From assembly GCF_014297595.2 (NCBI RefSeq), contig NZ_CP060414.2, forward strand, positions 2,666,001-2,730,000: a DNA stretch of 64,000 bases, written 5' to 3'. Below the pieces are notes generated by a model, which saw only the letters and a program-made list of their open reading frames with translations, was not told where the DNA came from and made no database searches. The stretch's first letter is position 1; each line of letters begins with the position of its first letter. This stretch comes from Neisseria musculi. Lineage in GTDB: Bacteria > Pseudomonadota > Gammaproteobacteria > Burkholderiales > Neisseriaceae. Positions 36,560-45,917 of this stretch are shown piece after piece. Position numbers and translations under genes: made by a program.

Positions 36560-37474
36560 TCAGCCATAGTGCGGCGCGGCCAGCCATAACAGCAATATCC
36601 ACAGTAAAACCGTGATGCTCCATTGCGGCAGAAGTTTATCCAATTCACTGCTGGATTGGGATTTTTTCAGTAAATTCAAGTGAACCAGCGAGACCGCCGG
36701 CAAAACGGCGTTTAACAGCAGCAGGCTGCCGTTGAAATACAGCGGCAGCCACAGCGCCCATGCGGCAGCGGCAGCCGCCAGCAGCACGGTATGGTAGATT
36801 TTGGCGCGGCGCAGCCCCAGGCGTACGGCAACGGTATTTTTGCCGGCGCGGCGGTCTGAATCGATGTCGCGCATATTGTTGATATTCAGCACCATCACAC
36901 ACCACAGCCCCAGCGCGGTGGCGGGCAGCCATGATGCGGCGTTCAGACGGCCTGTGTGCAGATATTCCGTACCCAACACACCCAGCCAGCCGAAAAACAC
37001 CAATACCGCAAAATCACCCAGGCCCATGTATCCATAGGGTTTTTTTCCAGCGGTGTAGGCAAAGGCAGCCGCCACGGCAGCGGCTCCGATAAGCAGCCAC
37101 AGCAACCAGCTTTGCGGTTGGGCAGCCGAAATGGCCGGTAGGGCAACCGCAAGCAGCGCGATGCCCAGCAGGCAGGAAACCGCCGCCGTCAGCCTAACCG
37201 CGCAGATCATAGTGGCGGGGCTGATGCGGCCTGAGCCGACCATGCGCGAGGGGCCTTTGCGTGCCGCGGTGTCGGCACCGTGGCGGGCATCGCCGTAATC
37301 GTTGGCCAAATTGCTGAGAATCTGCAGCGACAGCGCGGTAAGCAGGCACAGGGCAGACACGGTAAAACTGCTCCGGTGCTGCAGCGCGGCGGTGAGCACG
37401 CCGCAGAGCACTGAGGCTGCGGCCAGCGGCAGGGTGCGCAAACGGACGGCGGCCAGCCAGTTGTGTACAGACAT
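36560..37474 (-). CDS. menA: 1,4-dihydroxy-2-naphthoate polyprenyltransferase (MenA, UbiA superfamily)
   Basis: The 304-residue inner-membrane prenyltransferase has about eight or nine helices and the two Asp-rich motifs of the UbiA superfamily: NLANDYGDARHGAD (NDxxDxxxD type) and NMRDIDSDRRAGKNTVAVRL. The sequence LRLTAAV…, MVGSGRISPATM and the WLAAVRLRTLPLA start favour MenA over UbiA. MenA attaches the polyprenyl tail in menaquinone synthesis. No other men gene lies nearby, so the acceptor may differ. Confidence 0.8.
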   Translation of the reverse strand: MSVHNWLAAVRLRTLPLAAASVLCGVLTAALQHRSSFTVSALCLLTALSLQILSNLANDYGDARHGADTAARKGPSRMVGSGRISPATMICAVRLTAAVSCLLGIALLAVALPAISAAQPQSWLLWLLIGAAAVAAAFAYTAGKKPYGYMGLGDFAVLVFFGWLGVLGTEYLHTGRLNAASWLPATALGLWCVMVLNINNMRDIDSDRRAGKNTVAVRLGLRRAKIYHTVLLAAAAAAWALWLPLYFNGSLLLLNAVLPAVSLVHLNLLKKSQSSSELDKLLPQWSITVLLWILLLWLAAPHYG

Positions 37475-37745
37475 AACAGGAAATCAATGGTGGAGTGGTG
37501 CGATTATAATTTAGGCCGTCTGAAAAAAGTTGATGTTGGTTTAACAACTTTAAGATTACAGCCGCCGGGCAGAGGGATACCCGGGCCGTTTTGCAGCCGT
37601 TCGATTTGAACTACGGCAAAGCCTGCCTGTCCTGCGGGAAATATAGCCGGCTGCTTCCGCGCCGGTTTTATTGCCGTTAAAATGTTATTTATCCTATTGT
37701 ATTTTTTTAAACTTTTTTCTTTAATGGCTGTTTTGGGTTTTTGAA

Positions 37746-37862
37746 GGTTGAGAGACTGCCGGGTGCAAAGGTGCGGCGAAGCCGCATCTTTTCGAGTATA
37801 CGCACAATCAAGAAACCGCCGCTTCTGCAAAAACAAGCTGCTTGGTAGAAAAAGTGCAACGC
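37746..37862 (-). repeat. MITE-like repeat, diverged copy 3
   Basis: Read on the reverse strand: GTTGCACTTTTTCTACCAAG … GATGCGGCTTCGCCGCACC, parallel to copies 1 and 2, including the preceding TTGGGAAAGTCGGG. The far end is unclear. Confidence 0.5.
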
Positions 37863-38221
37863 CCGACTTTCCCAACAGTTGTAAACAGAGTCGGTTTTTT
37901 GTTATCCGCATGGCGTGCGGCTTGCTGTTTTGCGCTGGAAATGCGCGGATTCACACAGCGGTATGCGGCATTGGTCGGAGTCGGGTGCCAGCGGAGCGGC
38001 GGGAGGTTTACATGCTGAAAAATAATCTGCTGCGGAAAGCCGGTGTCAAACGGCAGGCAGGCCGTCTGAAAAAAACGGAGGCGGTTCTATGATTCGGACT
38101 CCGCAGCTGCGCAGTGTTCGGGAGATTTTTGCTGTGTGGTGTATTGCTGCGGCATCGGGCGGAAGCCGGGTTATGCGGCATTGTCCTGAAGGCAGGCAGC
38201 GCGTGTTGCCGGTGTGGAAAA

Positions 38222-38250
38222 CAGGCCGTCTGAATGTTTCAGACGGCCTG
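38222..38250 (-). terminator. DUS-pair terminator after yggX
   Basis: AGGCCGTCTGAA and TTCAGACGGCCT separated by three bases, 23 bp past the yggX stop. Confidence 0.7.
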
Positions 38251-38272
38251 CCTGCTGTTTGCGGGAGGGCGG

Positions 38273-38542
38273 TTATCCTTGCGGCACATAACCCTGAACT
38301 TGGTCGGCACCGTCGCCGAAGAAGTAGCTTTCCATCTGCTGCGCCAGATATTCGCGCGCGCGCGGGTCGGCGAGACTGAGACGGTTTTCGTTAATCAGCA
38401 TGGTTTGGTGGCGGGTCCAGGCATCCCACGCTTCTTGAGATACGTTTTCAAAAATGCGTTTGCCCAAGGCATTGGGCAGCGGGGCGAATTTCATGCCGGG
38501 GGCTTCTTTGCCCAGCTTCACGCAGTGAACCATACGGGTCAT
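38273..38542 (-). CDS. yggX: Fe(2+)-trafficking / oxidative damage protection protein YggX
   Basis: The 89-residue protein matches Ygg[18 protein letters not shown], the single conserved Cys7, [19 protein letters not shown] and the C-terminal YFFG. YggX is linked to iron handling and protection of Fe-S enzymes from oxidation. GGAAGCCGCC precedes the ATG. Divergent from the Nif3-family gene. Confidence 0.93.
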   Translation of the reverse strand: MTRMVHCVKLGKEAPGMKFAPLPNALGKRIFENVSQEAWDAWTRHQTMLINENRLSLADPRAREYLAQQMESYFFGDGADQVQGYVPQG

Positions 38543-38759
38543 GGCGGCTTCCTTATGATGATTTTTCAGACGGCTGTAATTCTAACGGAGCCATGCGGGT
38601 TTGTATATAATGCGCTTTTTGCGGCAGGGCGGCTTGTTGCGGGCGGCAGCCGGCATCGCGCTGTGTAATAAAAACTGCAGAAATCAGCGCGAATTTGCCT
38701 GTCGTCAAAGTGCTGTCTGGAAAAATCCGCACAATTACCTTTTCACGCAAGGAAAAAGC

Positions 38760-39506
38760 ATGAGTACACGCCAAGCCATACTCGATTGGTGCAAGCAAAC
38801 CCTGCAAACCGATTTATATCAAGATTATGCCCCCAACGGCCTGCAAATCGAAGGCAGGGAAGAAATTTTCAAAATTGTTACCGCCGTTACTGCCAGCCGC
38901 GCCGCTGCCGCTTACGCAGTAGAGCAGGGTGCCGATATGTTGCTGGTACACCACGGGCTGTTTTGGAAAAGCGAGCCGGTTACCGTTACAGGCTGGAAAA
39001 AAGACCGCATTGCCACCCTGCTGGCCGGCAATATCAATATGGCGGGCTACCACCTGCCGCTGGATGCCCACCCTGTGTTGGGCAACAACGCTCAATTGGC
39101 CGGGCTGATGGGCTGGGAAACCGAATACCGCTTCGGCGAACAAAACCTGCTCAATGCAGGCCGTCTGAACACCCCGCAAACAACGGCGCAACTGTGCGCA
39201 GATCTGCAAAGCCGGCTCGGCCGCACGCCTGTCGCCGTGGGCGGTGAGCGGATTATCAAACGCATCGTATGGTGCACCGGCGGGGCGCAGGGCTTTTTTC
39301 AGACGGCCATAGAGGAGGGTGCCGATGCCTATATTACCGGCGAAATATCCGAAGCGCAGTTCCACCTTGCCAATGAAACCGGCGTGGTGTTCGTCAGCGC
39401 CGGCCACCATGCCACCGAGCGCTACGGCATACAGGCGCTGGGAGCCGCCCTTGCGCAGGAGTTCGGCATCGAAACGGTTTTTTTTGATGAACGGAACCCT
39501 GCATAA
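38760..39506 (+). CDS. Nif3-like dinuclear metal centre protein
   Basis: The 248-residue protein belongs to the Nif3/YbgI (DUF34) family of toroidal hexamers. Metal-ligand segments are visible: LLVHHGLFW, DAHPVLGNNAQLAG, and FVSAGHHATERYG with the terminal His/Glu pair. YbgI has been linked to GTP cyclohydrolase-I-like and DNA-related functions; the true role is unsettled. The open frame starts earlier, but CAAGGAAAAAGC precedes ATG 38760, which gives the normal N-terminus MSTRQAILDWCKQTLQTDLY. A DUS lies within the gene near 39158. Confidence 0.88.
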   Translation: MSTRQAILDWCKQTLQTDLYQDYAPNGLQIEGREEIFKIVTAVTASRAAAAYAVEQGADMLLVHHGLFWKSEPVTVTGWKKDRIATLLAGNINMAGYHLPLDAHPVLGNNAQLAGLMGWETEYRFGEQNLLNAGRLNTPQTTAQLCADLQSRLGRTPVAVGGERIIKRIVWCTGGAQGFFQTAIEEGADAYITGEISEAQFHLANETGVVFVSAGHHATERYGIQALGAALAQEFGIETVFFDERNPA

Positions 39507-39627
39507 AATCAAGAAATGCCGTAAAACTTTTACCTTATTTTAAATAGTACTTTAAGTATCCCTATAAAATCAGGTAGAATTAAATGGTTTAATGGCTCGG
39601 TATTCCCATATCATTAGGATGACTGGA

Positions 39628-40212
39628 ATGGAAAATCAAGAAATCAATCAAAGCCGCCGCCGCTTTTTGACGCTGGCGACAGCCGCTGCAGGCGGTGCCG
39701 CCGCCGCAGGCGTTGCGGTGCCGTTTCTGGCGAGCTTTTTCCCTTCGGAAAAAGCCAAAGCAGCGGGTGCGCCCATCGAAGTGGATGTCAGCAAAATCGA
39801 AGCAGGCCAGCTTGTTACCGCCGAGTGGCAGGGTAAGCCGATTTGGGTGCTGAACCGCACGGAGCAGCAGCAGAAAGATCTGCCGTTGCTCAATAGTGCT
39901 GTGGCCGACCCGAATTCGGAAGTTGACCAGCAGCCCGAATATGCCAAGAACGAGCTGCGATCCATCAAGCCCAATATCTTCGTGGCCATCGGCATCTGCA
40001 CCCATTTGGGCTGTTCGCCGACTTTCCGTCCCGATATCGCCCCTGCTGATTTGGGTGCCGATTGGAAAGGTGGATTCTTCTGCCCGTGCCACGGTTCCAA
40101 ATTCGACTTGGCCGGCCGCGTGTTCAAAGGCGTTCCCGCTCCGACCAATCTGATTATTCCGCCCTACAAATACTTGAGCGATACCACCATTTTGGTGGGC
40201 GACGATAAATAA
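39628..40212 (+). CDS. petA: Ubiquinol-cytochrome c reductase Rieske iron-sulfur subunit
   Basis: The 194-residue subunit of the bc1 complex begins with a twin-arginine signal anchor (SRRRFLTLATAAAGG) and ends with the Rieske domain: CTHLGC and CPCHGS supply two Cys and two His for the 2Fe-2S cluster. It oxidises ubiquinol and passes electrons to cytochrome c1. ATG 39628 is preceded by TAGGATGACTGG and is chosen over an in-frame ATG at 39592. First gene of petABC. Confidence 0.95.
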   Translation: MENQEINQSRRRFLTLATAAAGGAAAAGVAVPFLASFFPSEKAKAAGAPIEVDVSKIEAGQLVTAEWQGKPIWVLNRTEQQQKDLPLLNSAVADPNSEVDQQPEYAKNELRSIKPNIFVAIGICTHLGCSPTFRPDIAPADLGADWKGGFFCPCHGSKFDLAGRVFKGVPAPTNLIIPPYKYLSDTTILVGDDK

Positions 40213-40224
40213 AAGGGATTTATC

Positions 40225-41574
40225 ATGGCAAACCAAACCAATAACAAAGCAAAAGCATTGTTAGACTGGGTGGACGCACGGTTCCCTTTGTCTAAAATGA
40301 TGAAAGAGCACGTAACCGAGTATTACGCGCCGAAAAATTTCAACTTCTGGTATTTCTTCGGTTCGCTGGCCATGCTGGTGCTGGTGATTCAAATTGTCAG
40401 CGGTATTTTCCTGACTATGAACTATAAACCAGACGGCAACCTGAACCAATACAACCTCCCCGCTGCATTTACGGCGGTGGAATACATCATGCGCGATGTT
40501 TCAGGCGGCTGGATTATCCGCTATATGCACTCCACCGGTGCCTCCATGTTTTTCGTGGTGGTGTATCTGCATATGTTCCGCGGCCTGATTTACGGTTCGT
40601 TCAAAAAGCCGCGCGAGCTGGTGTGGGTGTTTGGCTCGCTGATTTTCCTGGCTCTGATGGCCGAAGCCTTTATGGGATACCTTCTGCCTTGGGGACAGAT
40701 GTCGTTTTGGGGCGCGCAGGTAATCATTAATCTGTTTGCCGCTATTCCCGTTATCGGCCCTGATTTGTCTACTTGGATTCGTGGGGACTTCAACGTTTCT
40801 GATGTTACCCTCAACCGATTTTTTGCCCTGCACGTGATTGCCGTGCCGCTGGTGTTGGTAGGCTTGGTTGCCGCCCACTTGATTGCGCTGCATGAAGTGG
40901 GTTCCAACAATCCCGATGGTGTGGAAATCAAAAAGCTGAAAGATGAAAACGGCGTTCCGCTTGACGGTATTCCTTTCCACCCCTACTACACTGTGAAAGA
41001 TATCTTGGGCGTGGTGGTATTTCTGATCGTATTCTGTGCCATTATGTTTTTTGCTCCCGAAGGCGGTGGTTATTTCTTGGAAAAGCCCAACTTTGATGCA
41101 GCCAATCCGTTAGTAACGCCTGCGCATATTGCCCCGGTATGGTATTTCACGCCGTTCTATGCCATTTTGCGCGCGATTCCTTCGTTTTTCGGCACTCAGG
41201 TTTGGGGTGTAATCGGTATGGGAGCGGCCGTAGTGTTGATTGCCTTGCTGCCGTGGCTTGACCGCTCTCCCGTAAAATCCATCCGTTACCGTGGTCCGAT
41301 TTTTAAAACCATGCTGGTGTTGTTTATTATTTCTTTCATCGGTTTGGGTATCTTGGGTGCTTTGGTAGCTACCGACACCCGTACCATTGTGGCGCGTATT
41401 CTGTCAGTCATTTACTTTGCATTCTTCTTGGGTATGCCGTTCTATACCAAAATGGATAAAGACCGCGAAGTGCCTGACCGCGTAACCATGAGTACAACCA
41501 AACAGAAAATTATGTTCTTCGTTTACAGCGTTATTGCCGTAGTAGGTGCATACCTGTTTGCAATTTTGATTTAA
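40225..41574 (+). CDS. petB: Cytochrome b of the bc1 complex
   Basis: The 449-residue integral membrane protein has the four haem-ligand histidines in helices B and D (RYMHSTGASMFFVVVYLHM; FFALHVIAVPLVLVGLVAAH), the Qo-site motif equivalent to PEWY written as APVWY (HIAPVWYFTPFYAIL), and the C-terminal helices fused in one chain. A proline-alanine variation at PEWY (APVW) is notable. Stop codon overlaps the following region (TAATGAGG), which holds the petC Shine-Dalgarno. Confidence 0.95.
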   Translation: MANQTNNKAKALLDWVDARFPLSKMMKEHVTEYYAPKNFNFWYFFGSLAMLVLVIQIVSGIFLTMNYKPDGNLNQYNLPAAFTAVEYIMRDVSGGWIIRYMHSTGASMFFVVVYLHMFRGLIYGSFKKPRELVWVFGSLIFLALMAEAFMGYLLPWGQMSFWGAQVIINLFAAIPVIGPDLSTWIRGDFNVSDVTLNRFFALHVIAVPLVLVGLVAAHLIALHEVGSNNPDGVEIKKLKDENGVPLDGIPFHPYYTVKDILGVVVFLIVFCAIMFFAPEGGGYFLEKPNFDAANPLVTPAHIAPVWYFTPFYAILRAIPSFFGTQVWGVIGMGAAVVLIALLPWLDRSPVKSIRYRGPIFKTMLVLFIISFIGLGILGALVATDTRTIVARILSVIYFAFFLGMPFYTKMDKDREVPDRVTMSTTKQKIMFFVYSVIAVVGAYLFAILI

Positions 41575-41588
41575 TGAGGGCGGCGAAA

Positions 41589-42374
41589 ATGAAACAAACA
41601 TTGAAAAACTGGTTTGCTGCCCTGTTGCTGGCAGCTCCGATGAGCGTGGCAGTTGCAGCAGGCGGTGGAAATTATGAACCGGTTGAAATTGATTTGCGCA
41701 ACCAAGAGAGCCTACAGCGCGGCGCGCAGATTTTTACCAACTATTGCTTGTCGTGTCACTCCGCATCGGCAATGCGCTTTAACCGCTTGCAGGATATCGG
41801 GTTGACTGAAGATGAGATTAAAAACAATCTAATGTTTACCACTGATAAAGTGGGCGAGGTTATGCATGCGGCAATTGATCCGGTAGATGCGAAAAAGTGG
41901 TTTGGAGCAGTACCGCCCGATCTATCGTTGATTGCCCGTTCACGAGGTGCAGATTATCTCTATGCCTATATGCGCGGCTTCTATAAAGATCCGACCCGAC
42001 CGACCGGCTGGAACAATACTGTTCTGCCGAATGCTGCTATGCCACACCCTCTGTGGCAGCAACAGGGAGTGCAGGCAGTTGAACTGGATGTAAAAGGCCA
42101 GCCTGTGATGACAAAAGATGCACATGGTAACTTAGTTCCCAAACTGTACTGGGAATCTACAGGTCTGCAAACGCGTAAACTGCCTAACGGTAAAGTGATT
42201 ACCAAAGAATATGATGATTATGCACGTGATTTGGTGAATTTTATGGTGTACATGGGTGAGCCGGCACAATTACAGCGTAAACGTACGGGTTACATCGTAT
42301 TGATTTTCCTGATAGCAGTGATGTTGCCCTTGGCGTATTTCCTGAAAAAAGAATACTGGAAAGATATCCATTAA
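41589..42374 (+). CDS. petC: Cytochrome c1
   Basis: The 261-residue c-type cytochrome has a signal peptide (MKQTLKNWFAALLLAAPMSV), haem attachment CLSCH (with NYCLSCHSASAMRFNR), a distal methionine region (NTVLPNAAMPHPLWQQQG) and a C-terminal membrane anchor (YIVLIFLIAVMLPLAYFLKK). It passes electrons to soluble or tethered cytochrome c. I use ATG 41589 (GAGGG upstream) rather than 41574. Last gene of petABC. Confidence 0.95.
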   Translation: MKQTLKNWFAALLLAAPMSVAVAAGGGNYEPVEIDLRNQESLQRGAQIFTNYCLSCHSASAMRFNRLQDIGLTEDEIKNNLMFTTDKVGEVMHAAIDPVDAKKWFGAVPPDLSLIARSRGADYLYAYMRGFYKDPTRPTGWNNTVLPNAAMPHPLWQQQGVQAVELDVKGQPVMTKDAHGNLVPKLYWESTGLQTRKLPNGKVITKEYDDYARDLVNFMVYMGEPAQLQRKRTGYIVLIFLIAVMLPLAYFLKKEYWKDIH

Positions 42375-42393
42375 ACACCCAAATATATCAATA

Positions 42394-42431
42394 AATAAAA
42401 GGTAAAACTGAGAGAGGTTTTACCTTTTATT
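42394..42431 (+). terminator. Terminator after petC
   Basis: AATAAAAGGTAAAAC pairs with GTTTTACCTTTTATT around an 8-base loop, 20 bp after the petC stop. Confidence 0.8.
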
Positions 42432-43119
42432 GCCTCTACGCTAAGATTAGGATTTTCAACTTAGTAGAGAACTAGACTGGTATACAGTGAAAACTTAATT
42501 TAAGGGTTTGGGAAGCAAAAGGATTAAATAGAGCTATTTCGAAATATTTTCATCAATATTTTATCCAAGTCTTCATAGAAATGGTTAACTAAAAGAAATG
42601 GTTAACTAAAATTCAGCTTCTTTCAAATGTAGGTGAAACACGTCTTTCTGGGTGCTGTAAAACTTGGCAAGCTACTCTTTGGTATAATACTCGAAAGAAT
42701 CAATACTGTTAATATGCTAATTTTTACAAACAAATCCATTGAGACTATAATGGATGCCAGCAATACTTTTAATTATTCATATCTATAATTTTGCCATATA
42801 CGCTCCTGCTATCGGTGTAAACCATGTTGTCAGTAAAAATATGGTTGTGTATGAGTATTAATTAATAGGAGCTTTGGTGCGTTAGGTGTGATTTCGGTAT
42901 AGACTAGTACCGTTACACTTCAAATATTTCGAAGACTAAGATTTTGTCTGATGTACTGTGCCCGCGTTTAGCTCTGATATGCTGGATAAGAAAGTGGTTG
43001 GTCTGTGTAAATAATAAAACCATACCCTGAATTTCAGATAGGCGGAGTTAATGCTTCAGGCATTGTGTCGGTTATTTCAGCAGCATCGGAAGTGATTGAT
43101 TACAAAGTGAAGCAGTAGG
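42432..43119. other. AT-rich spacer without gene
   Basis: Unusually AT-rich for this genome. Contains a perfect 17-bp tandem duplication (AGAAATGGTTAACTAAA twice, near 42579-42612). No open frame of note on either strand; probably mobile-element debris left of the IS1595 remnant. Confidence 0.5.
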
Positions 43120-43785
43120 TTATTTTTAAATAACCCATTGCAACACGGTAAATCTACACAGAGAAAATTGCTTCAATTTTTTGTATTGGAAATTACAGCA
43201 CGTTCAGCAGCCAATATACTCGGTATCCAGTCCAACTCAGCCAGATTGTTTTACCGAAAAATCCGCCAAGTTACTGCCTACCGTCTGGATCTTAAAGCAG
43301 ACGAAGTTTTTGTGTTTCCGCTGAGCCGGATGAAAGTTATTTTGGCCGACAACGTAAAGGCAAACATGCTGGTGGAGCTGCGGGTAAAGTTGCTGTCTTT
43401 GGCATTCGAAACGTAACGGCAAAGTCTTTACTATCGTAGTTGAAAACACCAAGAAAGACATTTGCTTCCTGTTATTAAACGAAAAGTCATGCCTGACGGC
43501 ATCGTCTGTACGGACTGTTATAAAAGCTATGATGTGCTTGATATGAGTGAGTTTACCCATCACCGTATCAATCATTTGCAGACCGTCAAGACCATATCAA
43601 CAGCATTGAAAATTTCCGAAATCAGGCACAGCGCGTTCTACGAAAATATAATGGAATTGACCGCCAATCTTTCGTCAATCTTTTCCGTTATTCTTGAAAG
43701 AATGTGATTTTCATTTTAATTTCGGTTTGCCAAAAGAGCAGTTAACAGTTCTGGGTTTAGTATTTAGGGTTAATCTACGTCAGAC
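43120..43785 (+). pseudogene. IS1595-family (IS1016-like) transposase pseudogene
   Basis: In order along the + strand: QRKLLQFFVLEITARSAANI, FYRKIRQVTAYRLDLKADEV, then in other frames GKVFTIVVENTKKD, LPVIKRKVMPDGIVCTDCYK, SYDVLDMSEFTHHRINH, HINSIENFRNQAQRVLRKYN, FLKECDFHFNFGLPKEQL. This is the IS1016-type transposase order, broken by at least four frameshifts. The right end holds TTAATCTACGTCAG (43770-43783), a motif also seen at 32170-32183. Confidence 0.75.
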
Positions 43786-43903
43786 CATTGTTTTTTAATA
43801 ACATTTTTAGAAGCTTATTAATTAATAATTGGATGATTTTGTTTTTTAGGTCATCAACAGCATTCGGTTTGTATTCAAGCATTCGGTTTGTATTCACTTG
43901 TAG

Positions 43904-43941
43904 ACAGGCAGTATCAACAGATACTGAGATACTGCCTGTTC
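43904..43941 (-). terminator. Hairpin downstream of nhaC
   Basis: CAGGCAGTATC and GATACTGCCTG pair around a 12-base loop, just past the nhaC stop; could terminate leftward transcription. An 18-bp tandem duplication (GCATTCGGTTTGTATTCA twice, about 43860-43896) lies next to it. Confidence 0.5.
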
Positions 43942-43954
43942 AAGTTAATGCTTC

Positions 43955-45346
43955 CTACTCCTGCGGGAGCTTGCTGATGGTAAAGCCTGTGAAGCCGTAG
44001 ATCAGGGTGAGAATCAGGCTTAGGTAGCAGAAAAAGGCGTAGGGTACATAATCCACTACCGGTACACCGAGTATGCCGGCAAGGAACACGCCATATACGC
44101 CCCAAGGCACCAGAGGGTTAATCACTGTGCCTGAATCTTCGATCGTGCGGGCCAGATTACGCGGGTGCAGTTGCAAACGTCTGTATAGCGGCTTGAAAGT
44201 GTTACCGGTGAGCAGCAGGCTCAGATATTGTTCGCCTATTAAAAAATTGATACCGAAAGCCGTGAAGGCTGCCGCAAGGGTTGCTCGTCCCACTCCTGTG
44301 AGCAGATGGGTAACACCGGCGAGCAAGGCGGGCAAGATGCCCAAACCTTGCAGCAGGCCGCCCAAACTCAAGGCGAGAATCACGATGGTTTGGCTGAAAA
44401 ACATGCTTTCCATGCCGCCGCGCGATACCAGCTTGCCTACTGCGCCCAAGTCCAGCCCTTCGGCCGGTTTGTAGCCGCCGAAAAACCAGCCGCCCAGTTG
44501 CTCCAGCGTGGGGCTGCTGTGGATATATGTAATGGCAAGCGCGGTGAAAATGGTGGCAATGATGGTATAAACCGCATTCACCTTGCGCACAGCCAGCACA
44601 ATCAGTACCGCAAACGGCAGCAGAGCATAACCGTGCACCAAGCCGCTTTCAAGCAGTTGCTGCTGCATGACGGCGATGTTCGACAAATCGGCATCGGCCA
44701 CATCGCCGGTGAGCAACCACAGAAACACCGCCGTCAGAATCCACGCCGGTACGGTGGTAAACATCATGTTGCGGATATGGTCGAACAAATCCACGCCCAC
44801 AATTGAAGCGGCAATGGTGGTGGTGTCGGAGAGCAGCGACATTTTATCGCCGAACAGCGCGCCGGAAACCACTGCGCCCGCCACAATGGCGGGGTCGGCA
44901 TCAAACGCCTCTGCCATGCCCAAAAAAGCCACGCCGGCCGTGGCGCAGGTGGTAAAGCCGCTTCCCAGCGAAATGCCGATAACCGAACACAGTATAAATG
45001 CCGAGATATAGAAAAAATGCGGCGAGATCAGGTCGAAACCGTAATACATCAAGGTGGGAATCGCGCCCGACATCATCAGAGCCGCCACCAGCAGGCCGAT
45101 ATAGAAAAACAGATAAATCGCACCGATGCCCGACACCACCCCCTCGGCCATGCTTTTCTGCATTGCGGCAAAATCCTGCCCCCTGATCCTGCCATAGGCA
45201 AACAGGCCGCACATCACCAGCACAATCGAAATATGCGGCACCCAGCCGAAACCAATCATCGTGATGCCCATCACCGCCACAATCAACAGCGAAATCAACG
45301 AGGCTTCGCGCGGATGCATGGTGGTTGTGGTTAAGAGTTCGATCAT
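43955..45346 (-). CDS. nhaC: Na+/H+ antiporter, NhaC family
   Basis: The 463-residue inner-membrane protein has about 11-12 hydrophobic segments and NhaC-type signatures: SLGSGFTTCATAGVAFLGMA, GALFGDKMSLLSDTTTIAAS (discontinuous-helix motif with Asp/Ser/Thr), and the terminal NLARTIEDSGTVINPLVPWG. Family members exchange Na+ for H+, or in some cases malate/Na+ for lactate/H+ (MleN). AGGAAA precedes the ATG at 45346. Monocistronic, leftward. Confidence 0.88.
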   Translation of the reverse strand: MIELLTTTTMHPREASLISLLIVAVMGITMIGFGWVPHISIVLVMCGLFAYGRIRGQDFAAMQKSMAEGVVSGIGAIYLFFYIGLLVAALMMSGAIPTLMYYGFDLISPHFFYISAFILCSVIGISLGSGFTTCATAGVAFLGMAEAFDADPAIVAGAVVSGALFGDKMSLLSDTTTIAASIVGVDLFDHIRNMMFTTVPAWILTAVFLWLLTGDVADADLSNIAVMQQQLLESGLVHGYALLPFAVLIVLAVRKVNAVYTIIATIFTALAITYIHSSPTLEQLGGWFFGGYKPAEGLDLGAVGKLVSRGGMESMFFSQTIVILALSLGGLLQGLGILPALLAGVTHLLTGVGRATLAAAFTAFGINFLIGEQYLSLLLTGNTFKPLYRRLQLHPRNLARTIEDSGTVINPLVPWGVYGVFLAGILGVPVVDYVPYAFFCYLSLILTLIYGFTGFTISKLPQE

Positions 45347-45450
45347 TTTCCTGAATCCTTTGCGTGGTTATTGTCAAACGGAAAACCGCTGCTGCCGGTT
45401 TGACGGCGCGGTGGCGTAACAGCTGAATCTTATCCTTTTTATATGCCGCC

Positions 45451-45701
45451 AGGGAAGCTATTTGCAGGCCGTATGAAAACCGCCCGCAGGCCGTATGAAA
45501 GGCAAGTCTTTGTTTTCAGACGGCTTTTGTCCTTATTGAAAGCTGCTGCCGGCTATCGGAAAAATCTTTATCCTGCCCCTGCGGCAGGTTGGGCACCGCT
45601 GCGGATACGGCGGGGCGTGCCGCTCGGGAAGCTGTTTGGCGGCCGTCTGAAAACCGCCCGCAGGCCGTTTGAAAGTCAAAGATTTGTTTTCAGACGGCCT
45701 T
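45451..45701. repeat. Pair of ~77-bp direct repeats containing DUS variants
   Basis: 45451-45528 and 45626-45701 are similar: GGGAAGCT(A/G)TTTG, then (DUS)AAAACCGCCCGCAGGCCGT, then a DUS complement. In unit 1 the DUS is mutated twice to AGGCCGTATGAA; in unit 2 forms are GGCCGTCTGAA and AGGCCGTTTGAA. No gene in 45347-45917. Confidence 0.65.
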
Positions 45702-45917
45702 AAGCCTTGCCGGAAGCCGCCGTGTTGCCCGCCAAGCAATGTGCAGCAAGTGTCGGGTGTGCCACCGACCGAATCCCTGTTTGGGTCGTTCGGCAAAAAA
45801 CAGTTTGAAAACGTGCCGAAAAATGATAGTGTTTCAAGCATTGCCGCGGCGCCATATTTTGCCAACGCCGCTTTTCTGCCCGATTACCGTCATATTTTTA
45901 CCGCAAAGGCCAAAACC

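Larger units (their letters stand above)
37475..38272. other. Spacer with diverged MITE-like copy and DUS
   Basis: Contains a DUS at 37512, a diverged MITE-like copy at 37746-37862, another DUS at 38059 and the yggX terminator. ATG-started short frames here have no recognisable content. Confidence 0.5.
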
